Below, piece by piece: positions 23,275 to 33,650 of a DNA stretch of 64,000 bases. Source of the DNA: Petaurus breviceps papuanus (lineage: Eukaryota > Chordata > Mammalia > Diprotodontia > Petauridae). Under the pieces are notes generated by a model. The model was not told where the DNA came from, did not search any database, and saw only the letters and a program-made list of their open reading frames with translations. How positions within the stretch are numbered: position 1 is the stretch's first letter; the number at the start of each line of letters is the position of its first letter. Both the position numbers and the translations under genes were made by a program. Location: NCBI GenBank assembly GCA_028583685.1, contig JAMXIF010001119.1:557277-621276 (forward strand), in the 5' to 3' direction.

Positions 23275-23420
23275 AATACACATTTAGCAAGCATATAAAT
23301 GAAAGAGAGCAGACCTTGGATTTAGGAAGACCTCAATTCAAGTCTTGCTTCTGATCTATACAAGCCTTGTGACTCTAGGCAATTCACCTATCTTTTATTA
23401 CTGTGGGCAATTTTCTATGA
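23275..23420 (+). repeat. MIR-type SINE
   Basis: GAGAGCAGACCTTGGATTTAGG, CAAGTCTTGCTTCTG and TGACTCTAGGCAATTCACC. Confidence 0.65.
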
Positions 23421-23519
23421 TTTTTAAATTGTAGAAAAGATGCTAGTCTGTATGAGTCGAGAGTTTCCTCATCAGGAGTTCTGTTAATTAATGAAATCAT
23501 AGGTTCGGTTCCTTTCCCC

Positions 23520-23993
23520 AGGACCCCATTTAATAAAAAGCATATATTTTGTGTTAGATACTGTGGTCGAAGGTTGGGGATTCAAAAACAAAAGAAAGAA
23601 ATAAATTTCCTGTCCTCAAGGAGCTTATAATCTACTAGCATACAACATGTATATAGATACCTATGTTGAAAATGATAGAAATTATTTTTGGGAAAAGGGC
23701 ACTGAAAATGGGAGAGTCAGGAAATATAGAAGACAGCAATTGAGCTGAACTTTTAAGGAAGAGAAAAGAGGTAAGATGCAGAGGGGAGGAGGGGAAATAT
23801 TCCAAGCATGGCGAGAGGCTGAGTAAAGACATGGAGGTAAGAGATGGACAAGCAGTATATGGGAAGTGGGAAGGAGGATGGTTTGGTGGGAAGGTAGTCT
23901 AGAGACATAGAAAGGAGACAGATTATATAGGGCCGCAAATGCCAATACAGGTATTTCACCCTCGAGGCAAAAGATTTGAATAGAAGCTTCTTG
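23520..23993 (-). repeat. L2 3' fragment
   Basis: Reversed L2: CCTGTCCTCAAGGAGCTTATAATC, GGAAGAGAAAAGAGGTAAGATGC, ATATTCCAAGCATGGCGAG and TATAGGGCCGCAAATGCC. About 470 bases, diverged. Three overlapping open frames here are chance. Confidence 0.75.
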
Positions 23994-23994
23994 A

Positions 23995-24445
23995 ATGGTA
24001 GAATGTGGTACAATAGAAAGAATACTATATCTGGAGTTAGTTGACCTGACTTTGAATCCTGTGTTTGAATCCTATATGACTTTGGGCAAGTCACTTAATC
24101 TCCTTGGGCCTATTTCCTTATGAAACAATTGGATTACCTGGTCTCCAAGGTTCTTTTCTGGGGCAGCTAGGCGGTACAATGGCTAGAGTACCAGGCCTGG
24201 GGTCAGGGAAACTCATCTTCCTGAATTCAAATCTGTTCTCAGATATTTACTAGTTGTATGACCCTGGACAAGTCACTTAACCCTGTTTGTCTCATTTCCC
24301 TCATCTGTAAGATGAGCTGGAGAAGGAAATGGCAAACCACTCCAGTATCTTTGCCAAGAAAACTCCAAATGGGTTCACAAAGAATCAGATATCACAACCA
24401 AATGAACAACAATAAGGTTCCTTCCAACTTTAGATCTAGAATCTT
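23995..24445 (+). repeat. MIR-type SINE split by an RTE-tailed SINE
   Basis: GACTTTGGGCAAGTCACTTAATC and GGATTACCTGGTCTCCAAGG precede the insert; AAGGTTCCTTCCAACTTTAG follows it. Confidence 0.75.
24158..24412 (+). mobile_element. RTE-tailed SINE
   Basis: GGGGCAGCTAGGCGGTACAATGG to GGAAATGGCAAACCACTCC to GGTTCACAAAGAATCAG and AATGAACAACAA. AAGGTTCTTT and AAGGTTCCTT on the two sides look like the target duplication inside the MIR. Confidence 0.9.
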
Positions 24446-24711
24446 AGCCCTAAAATACAACAGTCTTTGTGACCACCTTCAACTTGTGCCATTTTCTCTT
24501 CTTTTATCCCCTAGATCACTTAGTACAGAGCTGGATGCATGGCAGATGCCCAACCTATTCATTGTGTGACTTATCCAAGGTCACCTAGCAAATTAATGAT
24601 CAAGCCAAGGTTAGAACTCATATTTTTGGACTTGGTAATCTACTGCTCTTTCCCCTATAACTCCACTGCCTAAGAAGTCAAGATTCCAAATATGTAGAGG
24701 TCCTTCATTCC
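24446..24711. repeat. L2-like tail (+) and MIR/Ther fragment (-)
   Basis: 24470-24560 resembles an L2 terminus (TTAGTACAGAGCTGGATGCATGG). 24560-24670 reads as reversed Ther/MIR (CTTATCCAAGGTCACCTAGC, GGTTAGAACTCATATTTTTGG). Confidence 0.5.
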
Positions 24712-25445
24712 TTGTTTGAATGAAGTCATGTCATCATTTTCTGATTTCATGGTCCTCTTCAAGAACAAAGGAAAAACCACAACCTATGAGTAGTCTGGCA
24801 ACTCAGTAGGCCAGTTCCAGTTGGGGAACTCAACTTGTCCTCTACTCAACTCATCCTCTCTTCTCCTCTCCCCTTACCTGAAGATGTTCTGCCCAAAGGA
24901 GGGTAAATTTTGATGACCAAAAGCTACCTAGTTAAGTTGGGGTTTACCGGCTAGATTTCTTTCTCAAAGATCAAGCCTTAAACCTGATTCACTCTGGAAC
25001 TCATAGATTGGACAATAATAGGTCCCTGCCCAAGCACTGGTTATTTTTTGGGGTCCTCCAGGCTCAGAGTGAATGTAAATAGTAACTATTTCTCTTTTGG
25101 CCAGCAACACTGAGGGTCTTCTCCCAGTTTGAGTTTGGGAATTGGTTATTTTATTTTATTTATTGACTCACTTCTTAAAGAGGCCTATTTATTGAATGGG
25201 TGTTGCCTCACTTAAAGTGATAACCTGTAAAGACCTTAGCTTAAAAGGACCAAGGCCTCTCACTGCATCTTGGGCAGTCTGCAGTAGTCCTGATCAATAT
25301 CTGGCCACTGGAGCCAGATGGCTCTAGAGGAGAAAGTGAGGCTGGTTGCACAGCCCTTCCTCACTCAAATCAAAGTCAATTGTAAGTCATGTCATCATCT
25401 CACTGATGTCATGGTCCTCTTTGAGAAAGAATGACAAACCACAAC
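24712..25445 (+). repeat. Unclassified metatherian interspersed repeat, long form
   Basis: Same order as 1-835: a ~70-base tail block, ~430-base middle (CATAGATTGGACAATAATAGG, CACTTCTTAAAGAGGCC), ~230-base body (TTAGCTTAAAAGGACCAAGG) and the tail block again (TGATGTCATGGTCCTCTTTG). No microsatellite sits in its middle, so it gives the uninterrupted form for comparison. Confidence 0.75.
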
Positions 25446-25447
25446 CC

Positions 25448-25540
25448 AGCTAGAAGGGACTTTAATCCAGATGAATCATTTTGCAGGTGGAGAAACTGAG
25501 GCCAGAGAAACTGTATTCCTTCCACTGAGAATCTATATGA
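25448..25540 (-). repeat. MIR/Ther-type SINE fragment
   Basis: AGAAGGGACTTTAATCC and GTGGAGAAACTGAGGCCAGAG. Confidence 0.65.
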
Positions 25541-25652
25541 GAATACAAAAATAAGCAAAAATAATCTTCTGTAGACCAACTAAATTTTTTTCTTGTAATG
25601 TTATCTTACTATTTTTGAAATGTATACAGCTGCTGTTATGATCAGTAAAATA

Positions 25653-25732
25653 CAGAGTATTTCAAAAGACTTAGCACAGTTTTAAGCCTTATTAGCTTAA
25701 CTTAACTACACTAAGACTTTGGGGACATCCTG
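25653..25732. mobile_element. Mariner-type palindromic MITE (80 bp)
   Basis: Flanked by TA at 25651-25652 and 25733-25734. The left arm CAGAGTATTTCAAAAGACTT and the reversed right arm CAGGATGTCCCCAAAGTCTT match over about 35 bases each, so the element is almost one palindrome. Same family as 21723-21803. Confidence 0.8.
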
Positions 25733-25734
25733 TA

Positions 25735-26172
25735 TAAATTCACTTATAAGTGTTAAATGACTTTATAGCAGGCTTTAGCCATTATGCAATTTGTTGGTTT
25801 GTTTTGCAATTAACTAATGTTTACAATATATCTCCTCTCACACAGGCCTTAAAATGAGTTCTTACTTGGAAAGGTAAACCACTGCTTTAAAATTCTTAAG
25901 TACAAAATATTCTAGGTTGTAAGAAAAAAGAGGGTTTATGCTATCCAAATATTAACAAACTAGTAAGTATAATTGCATCAGATGTGCTGAAAATATTTGA
26001 TATGCATCATAATGAGTTTAAATATTTAACATTAAAAAAAACAAACTCTAGTATACTGAGTAATATAAAACACTCCCTACATCCTATCAAGTCATTTTTA
26101 CATGATGCTTTAATGTTGCAAAGCATTTTCCTCACAATCACCCAATTAAGTAAGCAATTCAAGTGTTTTTAG
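25735..26172. other. Single-copy-looking DNA, weak MIR at the right end
   Basis: AT-rich, no gene. 26080-26170 has a reversed-MIR flavour (CAAAGCATTTTCCTCACAATC). Confidence 0.4.
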
Positions 26173-26440
26173 AGGCAAGAAAATGGCACATGGGATACAG
26201 TGCTGGCTGGAGTTTATATCAGCAAGGTCTGAGTTTTAATCCTGCCTCAGACACTGACTTAGCTAGGTGATCCTGGGCAAATCACTTAAGCTCTTTTAAG
26301 CTTCACTTTCTTTATCTGCAAAATGGGGATAACAATAGTATCTGCCTCATAAAGTTGTTGAGGATTAAATGAGATACTACGGGAGGTGCCATGCAAATGC
26401 TAGCTATTTATTATTAAGAGGATGATGATGGTGATGACCA
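26173..26440 (+). repeat. MIR-type SINE, near full length
   Basis: GCACATGGGATACAGTGCTGG, CCTGGGCAAATCACTTAAGC, TCTGCAAAATGGGGATAAC, then GGATTAAATGAGATACTACG. Confidence 0.8.
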
Positions 26441-26451
26441 CTTTATTTATT

Positions 26452-26597
26452 TATTTTTGCTTTTTGGAGGGCAATTGGAGTTAAGTGACTTGCCCAGGGT
26501 CACACAGCTGGTATCTGAGGCCAGATTTGAACTCATGAAGACGAGTCTTCCTGATGCCAGTCCCAGTGATGTATGCACTGTGGCAGCCTAGCTGCTC
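26452..26597 (-). mobile_element. Mar1/WSINE1-type SINE
   Basis: GGAGGGCAATTGGAGTTAAG, CTTGCCCAGGGTCACACAGC, CCAGATTTGAACTCATGAAG and GTATGCACTGTGGCAGCCTAGC. A small deletion removes part of the middle. Confidence 0.85.
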
Positions 26598-26884
26598 CAC
26601 ATAGGCAGAGGTGCTGGCCAAGGTGCTGAGAGCAGCTGATAGCACCAGGTGAGGCTCAGGAGGTTGCAGGCTGGGCTGCAGCAAGCAGATGAGTGTTTTC
26701 CTAGTCTTCTCCTATCCAGTTCCTCAGACTTTGAAGCAGGAGGTAAATATTGGTTTATACTGAGATGTTTAAGATGATCTATTAACTACTTTACTCCTAC
26801 TTGCCAGTTTTAAAACATGATTTCTGAAAGAAAGCAGCAATCTGTGTATAGTTGAGCCAAATGGGCCACCCAAGACAGCCTCAG

Positions 26885-27055
26885 TGTGACACAGAGCACT
26901 GGACTCCAAACAGGGAGATACCCTACCTTTGACACTACTTGAATGAGTGAGGGCAAATCCCTTAACCTCTGGGAGTTTCAGTTCCTCATCTATACAATGA
27001 GGATAATAATCATTAGCTTAGTTCCTGCCTCATGGTACAGAGCGTTCTTATTGTT
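26885..27055 (+). repeat. MIR-type SINE
   Basis: GGGCAAATCCCTTAACCTCTG, GTTCCTCATCTATACAATGAGG. Confidence 0.65.
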
Positions 27056-27640
27056 TTTTAATTTTATTTTTAATCTATGGAATAAAACAAGCATTTCTAT
27101 AATATAGTATAATTAAAAAGTTTTTGCACCACATGAAACTGCAAGTCTATTATGCACATCTTGCTATTTCTTTTAAATATATAATCAAGTTATCACATAA
27201 ATTTCTTTCCCCACTCCTTTTTTTCATTCCTACTCTTCCCTACCCTAGATTTGAGACTCCAACATGAACATGTATATGAGGATTTGCAAATCATAAAAAT
27301 CCTACATAAGTGTCAATTATATTTAAACATTTGGGGGCGTTTTTTAATATGACTCAAGATACTTCATGACACTTCCCTGCTGCCCTCCCTTCTTTTCAGA
27401 GGTGGTGATTCTACAGATGTAGAACACTACATATAATGTCACGGGGTTTTTTTCCTCCTTGTATTGACCAGGTTTGCTGAATTTTGCTCTCATTTCTCCT
27501 TCTTATAGTTAAAAAAAGCCTTTTTTTTTTTTACCAGGGATGACTCACTGGGACTAGGAGAAGGGAAACAGGGAAATGTAGGTAATGTTAAAACAAAGTG
27601 TATTAATAAAAATCTATTTAAAAAAACTTCCTCCCCCATA
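27050..27640 (-). repeat. L1 3'-region remains
   Basis: 27050-27270 (AAACAAGCATTTCTATAATATAG, ACATGAAACTGCAAGTC) matches 44835-45110 and so defines one repeated family. 27340-27500 (CTACATATAATGTCACGGGG, CAGGTTTGCTGAATTTTGC) resembles the reversed metatherian L1 3' UTR. A T-run and a TTAATAAAAATCTATTT stretch follow. Confidence 0.5.
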
Positions 27641-28049
27641 GATTCACTAATCAAGTTACCAATGTAACTCTCAAATGGAACAATCTCTCTAATAGTTCAG
27701 TCTGTTATGACTCCACATAACAGTAGGAACTGATTTTCTTTATTTCACTGAATTGTCTTTAAAATGATACAATTTTCCAATCAAACTACATGACAGCCAA
27801 CAAAGCATTACTCCATGGCAGGCTTTAGTTTGTATTCCCTGAGAGTCTGAAACTTTCAGTAGTTCAGGAAGATTAATTCCAGGCATCTCTTCCAAAGTTG
27901 TGCTGTATCACAATTTGGCATTATCTCCACGAGGTGAAATGAAACCCTAACTTCACAAATGCAGTGACATGTTTGAATATTATTCTCTACCAGAGAAATG
28001 ATGGCTTCTAATCACATATCACCAGATACCACTGTGTAATGGATAAGGC
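27641..28049. other. No gene or repeat recognised
   Basis: About 410 bases, single-copy-looking. Confidence 0.4.
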
Positions 28050-28398
28050 CATCAGTCAATCAGTCAGTCAACCAATAAGTACTTACTGAGTACCTACCAT
28101 ATTCAAGACACTCTGTTAAGTACTAGTAATGATACAAAAGAAATCTAAGACATAGAATCCCTGCCCTTGAAGAGCTTACATGCACAAAAGTCTTGTTAAC
28201 AATACACGAAGGTATATAATTAACTGCCAGAAAGGGTGGCACAGATAATACGTGCTTCAAGAGTTGAGGGAAGAGAGAGATCAGTGTGGGCTGGAGTAGG
28301 CAGGAAAGGTTTTATGGAAGAATTGAGACTTTATCCAGGCACTGATGGATGTTGGATAGATTTTAAAGAGAAACAAAGACTGGGGGAAGAATATTCTA

Positions 28399-28400
<2 letters not shown>

Positions 28401-28447
<47 letters not shown>

Positions 28448-28457
28448 NNNNNNNNNN

Positions 28458-28510
<53 letters not shown>
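28401..28510. repeat. (GT)n microsatellite with an assembly gap
   Basis: GT units on both sides of ten N bases. True length is unknown. Confidence 0.97.
28448..28457. other. Assembly gap, ten N
   Basis: Ten ambiguous bases interrupt the (GT)n array. The size is most likely a placeholder rather than a measured length. Confidence 0.98.
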
Positions 28511-28511
<1 letters not shown>

Positions 28512-28954
28512 CCAATATAAGCAAAGGTTTGGACAAAGGAATGAGGAGGATATGTGCAGAGGGGACAGGAAGAAAACCTCATTGGAGCTGGAGGATAAGA
28601 TCCATTCATTAGAGAATAGGGGTTGGGAGGAAGTTGGATGAGGAGTTTGGGGCTGGAGGATAGCACTATATAGAAGAGTTTATTCCATAGGCAATGGAGA
28701 GCCATTTCAGATTCACCAACATGGAATTGATATGAGAAAAACAATACCTTAGGAACTTTTATTACTTCCTTTATCAGTAAGGTCTTGGATTAACAAACCA
28801 ACAAACAACAACCACAAAAAATTCCTGTTACTTTCCAGAATCTACTCCACTTAGACTCATGTCTCATATGAAGGGACAATTGCTTCCCTGAAACTGATAA
28901 GAAGATGACTGCTGGCCTTCTATCTCTTACCTATTACCTATTACCTCTATCCTT

Positions 28955-29112
28955 TATATGGTCTGTTTGTCCCCATTTGCTTGTCTTCCCCCTCTAGGCT
29001 GTGAAGCCCTTGAAGGCTGGGACTGTCTTTTGCCTCTTTTTGTATCCCCAGTGCTTAGTATCGTTCCTGGCACATAGTAGGTGCTTAAATAATGTTTGTT
29101 GACTGAGTTTAG
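28955..29112 (+). repeat. L2 3' terminus
   Basis: GGCTGTGAAGCCCTTGAAGGC, TTTTTGTATCCCCAGTGC, CCTGGCACATAGTAGGTGC and TGTTTGTTGACTGAG. One of the best-preserved L2 ends in the window. Confidence 0.88.
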
Positions 29113-29439
29113 GGGATTGAATACCAACCCCATGATGGGTGTTTCTATGAGTGGGAGAGGTTGGGTCCTCCTGCGTTCCCTTAGTGTTCTACTCTAGCGC
29201 TAGAGTATGAGCAAAACCCAACTGCCGTCTGAGGAGCCAGGCTTTCCAGGGACTGAACCTGGTTTTAGTGAGTCTAAAGCTAGGACCCCTTACTGGAAAA
29301 GGGACCCCCACCAACCTGAGTCAGCCTCTGATTGCGCATGCTCTTGATGAAGAAGTGTCCCATGGATGGTCACTGTTTCACCCCTGACCTAACATAGAAT
29401 AACACGTTTTTCCCTAATTAATTCATGGACCTAGTGTTA
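29113..29439. other. Unassigned block with an 18-bp perfect palindrome
   Basis: 29190-29207 (TACTCTAGCGCTAGAGTA) is a perfect palindrome, inside a wider arm pair (TTGGGT at 29161 and ACCCAA near 29217). The block is richer in GC and CpG than its flanks. It may be an unrecognised DNA element; its ends were not found. Confidence 0.5.
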
Positions 29440-29885
29440 CCTCTTCAGGCATATTATATGCTTCCAGAGGGCTGCTCTCTTCTACTTCTTGTGTATTCCT
29501 CCCATTCTATCTAGCATAACGTTCGGTATATGATAGCTATAGCCTGACTAGTTATTTCCTAAATGTGAGATTCAACATCCCCCAAGACGCTCCATGCTCC
29601 TTCTCCATGTATTTGTACAAGCCAACCCCGATGCCTCAGTTGTGCTTCCTTCCTCTTGAGATCTCAGAATTCTTATCTCTCTTCAAGGCTCAGATCAGGT
29701 TCCATCCATGCTGTTTTTCTGATCCCCCTCAAGCTATTATTGCTCTGTCTCTCCTCAGGTGACCAATATTTCCTTAGTCTGCACTAGTTACAGTCCTCCT
29801 TCTCCATAGAATATAAGCTTCTTGAGGGCAGAAACTTTATTTTTGTCTTTGTAACTCTAGTACACAGAAATTCTTGGTGCAGAGC
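29440..29885 (+). repeat. L2 3' fragment
   Basis: CTTCAAGGCTCAGATCAGG, CTGTTTTTCTGATCCCCCTC and AGCTTCTTGAGGGCAGAAAC match the L2 3' region in order. Confidence 0.75.
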
Positions 29886-30145
29886 AGGTGAAATGGATAG
29901 AGCATTGGACTTGGAGTCAGGAAGACCCGAGTGGGAATCCAGTTTCAAACATTTAACTAGCTATCTGACCCTGGGTGAGCTGCATAAGCTCTCTCTGCCT
30001 CAGTGTCTTCATTTATAGAATTTTTTACAATAGGACATGCCACCCAAGGTTGCTCTGAGGATTAAATGAGATACTGTTTATAAAGCACTTTGCACATCTT
30101 AAAACACTATGAGAATGTTATCTATCTATTACCATTACATCATCA
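29886..30145 (+). repeat. MIR-type SINE, near full length
   Basis: TGGATAGAGCATTGGACTTGG, CTGACCCTGGGTGAGCTGC, GGTTGCTCTGAGGATTAAATG and AAGCACTTTGCACATC. An L2-like tail (30190-30245) follows on the other strand. Confidence 0.8.
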
Positions 30146-30249
30146 TCATTATTATTATAGAATGTTTAATTGGAGTGAATACATGTTTGATTCAAGTTAA
30201 CAACTATTTATTGAACACCTACTATATGCAAGGCACCCATGGCATTGCA

Positions 30250-30860
30250 GGTTATTCAAAAATCAATTATTCCTAGTGATTTTCCTGAGACAAAACTCAC
30301 AACTAAATTTGCAGTATTCAAAAAGTCTTTGATGCCTACAATCGCACAGACTATGAAGTCTCAGATGTTGATCAGTACCTTTTAGTTCAATATTCATTCC
30401 TTTCACAAAATGAAAGATTACTTCATTGACATTAGACCTTAAGAGAGGAACAATAAAAGGCCAAATATTTGGAAATGATTGATGTTGCCTTACCACAGGA
30501 TTAAACCACCCATATGTACAAATAAATATTTCAATAATTTGCTTACAAATTGAAACAGCAAATACAATAATATCCTATTAACATTGATTATTTAGCCATG
30601 CTTTAATTTGGAGGAGCCTGTTTGACTTCTCATGAGTCATTAATTATTTCTGAAGTAATTTTTTTTCTGAGCAAATCCTTTTGGTATACCACTTTCACTG
30701 ATTATGGGTTTCATTATTGACTGTGAAATTGCAGGTGTTGTTCCTAATTGGATTTTTGTAACAGGCCTTGTCAAGCATTTTTCATAGTTTTATAAATTTC
30801 CTTACTTGGATAATTCAATGTATCTTTCCAAAAGCTACTGCAGAGTAACTTGACACTGAA
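30250..30860. other. Single-copy block, strong candidate for conserved non-coding DNA
   Basis: No repeat recognised. It is dense in homeodomain-type words: TTAATTA directly after an AP-1 consensus (TGAGTCA 30633-30639, TTAATTA 30640-30646), TTGATTATTTAG, CCTAATTGG, GATAATTC. The texture resembles conserved developmental enhancers. No coding frame is persuasive. Function is inferred only. Confidence 0.4.
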
Positions 30861-30865
30861 TTAGG

Positions 30866-31499
30866 TGTTATATGACAGAGATTCTAGGTCTTAAGGACAT
30901 AATGGGGAGAAGGAAACATCTTTGGCATCCCATCCTCCTTTGCCTGCCACCTCTGGTCTACTTCCAATGCATTCGCTCTGCTGTCCCCAAGAGATGGTCA
31001 TATGTAATGGGAATGCAAATTTGGAAGATCTTCCCTGCCCCTGAAGCCTGGGGAGGGAGGCTTGTTTTTCAGTAGATACTTCTTGTTACATTCTCTGAGC
31101 CAGGAGAAGGCTATATAAGCCCTGATGTGTAGCTTTGTTTTGGGACTCACTTTGAGAAGTGTTCTGTGATTTGATCTGAATTCTGGGAAGCCGTTGTTGA
31201 GAGTCCCCTGGCTTTGAAAAACCCAGATGTGGAAACCCAGATGTTGACTGGGTATGGATGTAATGGTTGGACAGTTTGGAAATCTGTCTACTTGATCTGT
31301 TTCTGTCTTGATAATTCTGCCTGTATGCTTTGAAGTTCGGGGTGCTGACCTTTTTCCCCTGAACAAGGTAAACAATATATGTCTGACTGATTAAAGTAAG
31401 CTTGTTAACCCATTTTGAGTTGCTTTCCTTTAACAAAGCAGATCCAAGAACCTGTGGTAGCTGCAAACCCTGAGGACGCTTGGGGTGCTCGCTGCTACA
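30866..31499 (+). mobile_element. LTR-like endogenous retrovirus fossil, probably a solo LTR
   Basis: A TATA box (TATATAA 31112-31118) is followed about 275 bases later by a polyadenylation-like ATTAAA (31390-31395) and a terminal stretch ending GCTGCTACA. A TG at 30866 and CA at 31498-31499 are possible ends, giving about 634 bases, but no target duplication confirms them. No internal viral region is seen. Family not assigned; moderately old. Confidence 0.5.
31112..31118 (+). promoter_or_regulatory. TATA box of the LTR-like fossil
   Basis: CTATATAAGCCC in a locally GC-richer setting, placed as in the U3 end of an LTR. Activity unknown. Confidence 0.45.
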
Positions 31500-32081
31500 T
31501 CATAGAGAGCTGTAATTAGGAATTAGAGACCTTGGGAAAATTCAGGTGACCAAGCAAGCATTGGGAATGAATGGCAAGAGGTGAAGAGAGAAAGAAAAAA
31601 ACAATCCACCAGGGACTAGCAAATGATTTTCTGCAAATTTCTGTTACTCTGAGCTATAGGCTTCTTGGACAAAAACCATCTTGCTTTGTCACTCTCTGAT
31701 CTCTCATCTGTCCATTTTAGCACTATCTCTCTTCTCTTCTCTATGAAACCCTTATCTTCTGATTAATATAAGGAAGGAGGTTCCCAACAATAAGCAAATG
31801 AATGTAACCACAGAAGATTAGCCTTCTCACCCTTCCTTTGTCCCTTCTTCCTTTCTTCTAGTTCTCTTATTTAAAAAAATATATATTTTTCCAATTAATT
31901 AAAATCTACCTTTTCTCCTTCCTACTACCCCTCTCTTCATTAAAAAATTTCTAAACTCTTATAACAAATATACATGAGTTAATATTTGTAAAGTTCTTGG
32001 CACATAATAGGCACTATATAAATGCTTGTTCTTTTACCCTCTTGTTACTATAGCCAAGCAAAGCAAATTCAGGCATTGGTC
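31500..32081. other. Unassigned, with an L2/MIR tail at 31950-32040
   Basis: 31500-31950 holds nothing recognised. The tail reads AAGTTCTTGGCACATAATAGG. Confidence 0.4.
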
Positions 32082-32093
32082 ATGTCTAAAATT

Positions 32094-32154
32094 GTTTTGT
32101 TTTGATTTGGAGGGCAATTGGGGTTAAGTAACTTGCCCAAGGTTACATGGCTAG

Positions 32155-32203
<49 letters not shown>

Positions 32204-32284
32204 GTGTCTGAGGCCGGAACCAAACTTGGGTCCTCCAGACTCCAGGGCTGGCACTTTACTTACTGTACCACCTAGCTGCCCCCG
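32094..32284 (-). mobile_element. Mar1/WSINE1-type SINE with internal (GT)n
   Basis: GGAGGGCAATTGGGGTTAAG, CTTGCCCAAGGTTACATGG, then (GT)n at about 32157-32200 in place of the usual AGTAAGTGT, then GAAGTGTCTGAGGCCGG and CACCTAGCTGCCCC. Target duplication TGTCTAAAATT at 32083-32093 and 32285-32295. Confidence 0.92.
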
Positions 32285-32299
32285 TGTCTAAAATTCTGT

Positions 32300-32985
32300 A
32301 CCTTGGGATTATCACCTTTCTGTCAGGAGGTGGTAGCACGTTTCATAATGAGACCTCTGGCATTCTTAGATGTTCATAGCATTGATTAGTGTTTTTAATT
32401 CTTTTAGCTGTTTATCTTAATTCTTTTAGCTGTTTGGTTGTATTAGCATACATTTTTTACCAGGTTCTGCTCAGTTAAATTTTTAGCATTTCACATATTT
32501 CTTACCATATTTCTCAGAAATTGTCCCTTTCATCATGTCTTTCATCATAAACATATACCATAATTTGTTCAGTCATGCTCCAAGTGATGGGAATTATATT
32601 TTATTGTCACAATAAAAAAAAAGTTCTTCCTGATCTTCCAGGTATTGTACATGTAAACAAAGAAAAGATCTAGATAGACAGTCTATGCCCATGTCTTGTT
32701 ATATAGATCTCTATGTTTATTAAGACAGATTTGTCTGTATTGCAGTTCTGAAGAAATCCATGCTCTTTTCTAATAAATAATTTAGAAAACGAAATTGGAA
32801 TGTATTGTCTTAAGATCTATATATTGTCCTTGATCAGTGGCCATGGCAACCCATACAAATCAATGGTATTATTAATAATAACAGTATCATGAATCATTAG
32901 TAATACAATTTAATGATGTGAATAACAAAAATAACTATATGATTATTAATAATCATTTGTAATAACTTTCTAAAAACCAGTGTGA
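32300..32985. other. Single-copy-looking DNA with an RFX-type X-box
   Basis: No repeat recognised. It contains a 21-base tandem echo near 32396-32440 (CTTTTAGCTGTTT twice) and the X-box-like GTGGCCATGGCAAC at 32837-32850. An AT-rich palindromic run follows. Confidence 0.4.
32837..32850. promoter_or_regulatory. RFX X-box-like palindrome
   Basis: GTGGCCATGGCAAC differs at one position from the palindromic RFX consensus GTTGCCATGGCAAC. Occupancy is unknown. Confidence 0.35.
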
Positions 32986-32989
32986 TAAA

Positions 32990-33650
32990 GTGAAAAGCAT
33001 ACAATGTCTTAGAGGTTTGAATCCCATCTGTGCCACTTTCTACCTAGGTGAGCTTGCCTTCAATTATCTGAGCCTTGGTTTCCTCATTTGTAAAAATGCG
33101 ATTTTCTTAATCTGTAAAATAGCATAAGAATATTAGCAATGCCTGCTTCACAAGATTATTGGAAGAAAACACTTGGTAAGCCTTAAAGCACTATGTAAGC
33201 ATGCTTACTTTTTTTTTCAAGAAAGCACTTATTATAGAGGAATGAGTACTGGACTTGGAGATATTAGACTTGTAGTCAAATCCTCCCTTGGGTACTTACT
33301 AGTCATTGGATTATGGGTAATTCCTTTAATCTCTCTGATTCTTAGCTTCTGCACCTGAAAAAGAGAATTCTAAAACTTTTACTGTCTCCTTCTTTGGGTT
33401 GTTGTGAGGCTCAAGTGAGTGAAAATAGCAAAAATTCCTTATAAATCTGAAAGCCTATATAAATATCAGCAATGATATCTAAAGGACTCCCATATGCATC
33501 ATTTCATTGATGGAGTAGCTAAATCCATTTGATGGATGAAAAAAATGAGTCTTCTAGATGGGCAACAACTTGTCCTAGGGTCATATAGCTAGTCAATGAG
33601 AGAGCTGGGAAAGTTCACTGTGTTCTCTCCACTACAAAAGGCTTAAGTGG
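32990..33650. repeat. Three MIR-type copies in a row
   Basis: 32990-33200 (+) GTTTCCTCATTTGTAAAAATG; 33205-33480 (+) GTACTGGACTTGGAG, GGGTTGTTGTGAGGCTCAAG; 33480-33650 (-) CATATGCATCATTTCATTG, TCATATAGCTAGTC. Confidence 0.65.

Larger units (their letters stand above)
28050..28745 (-). repeat. L2 3' fragment carrying a (GT)n array
   Basis: Reversed L2: CAGTCAACCAATAAGTACTTAC, CCTGCCCTTGAAGAGCTTAC, GGAAAGGTTTTATGGAAG, then after the array GGAGCTGGAGGATAAGATCC and GGCAATGGAGAGCCATTTCAG. The array sits where the consensus reads 'ATTCCAGGCATGGGG'. Confidence 0.75.
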
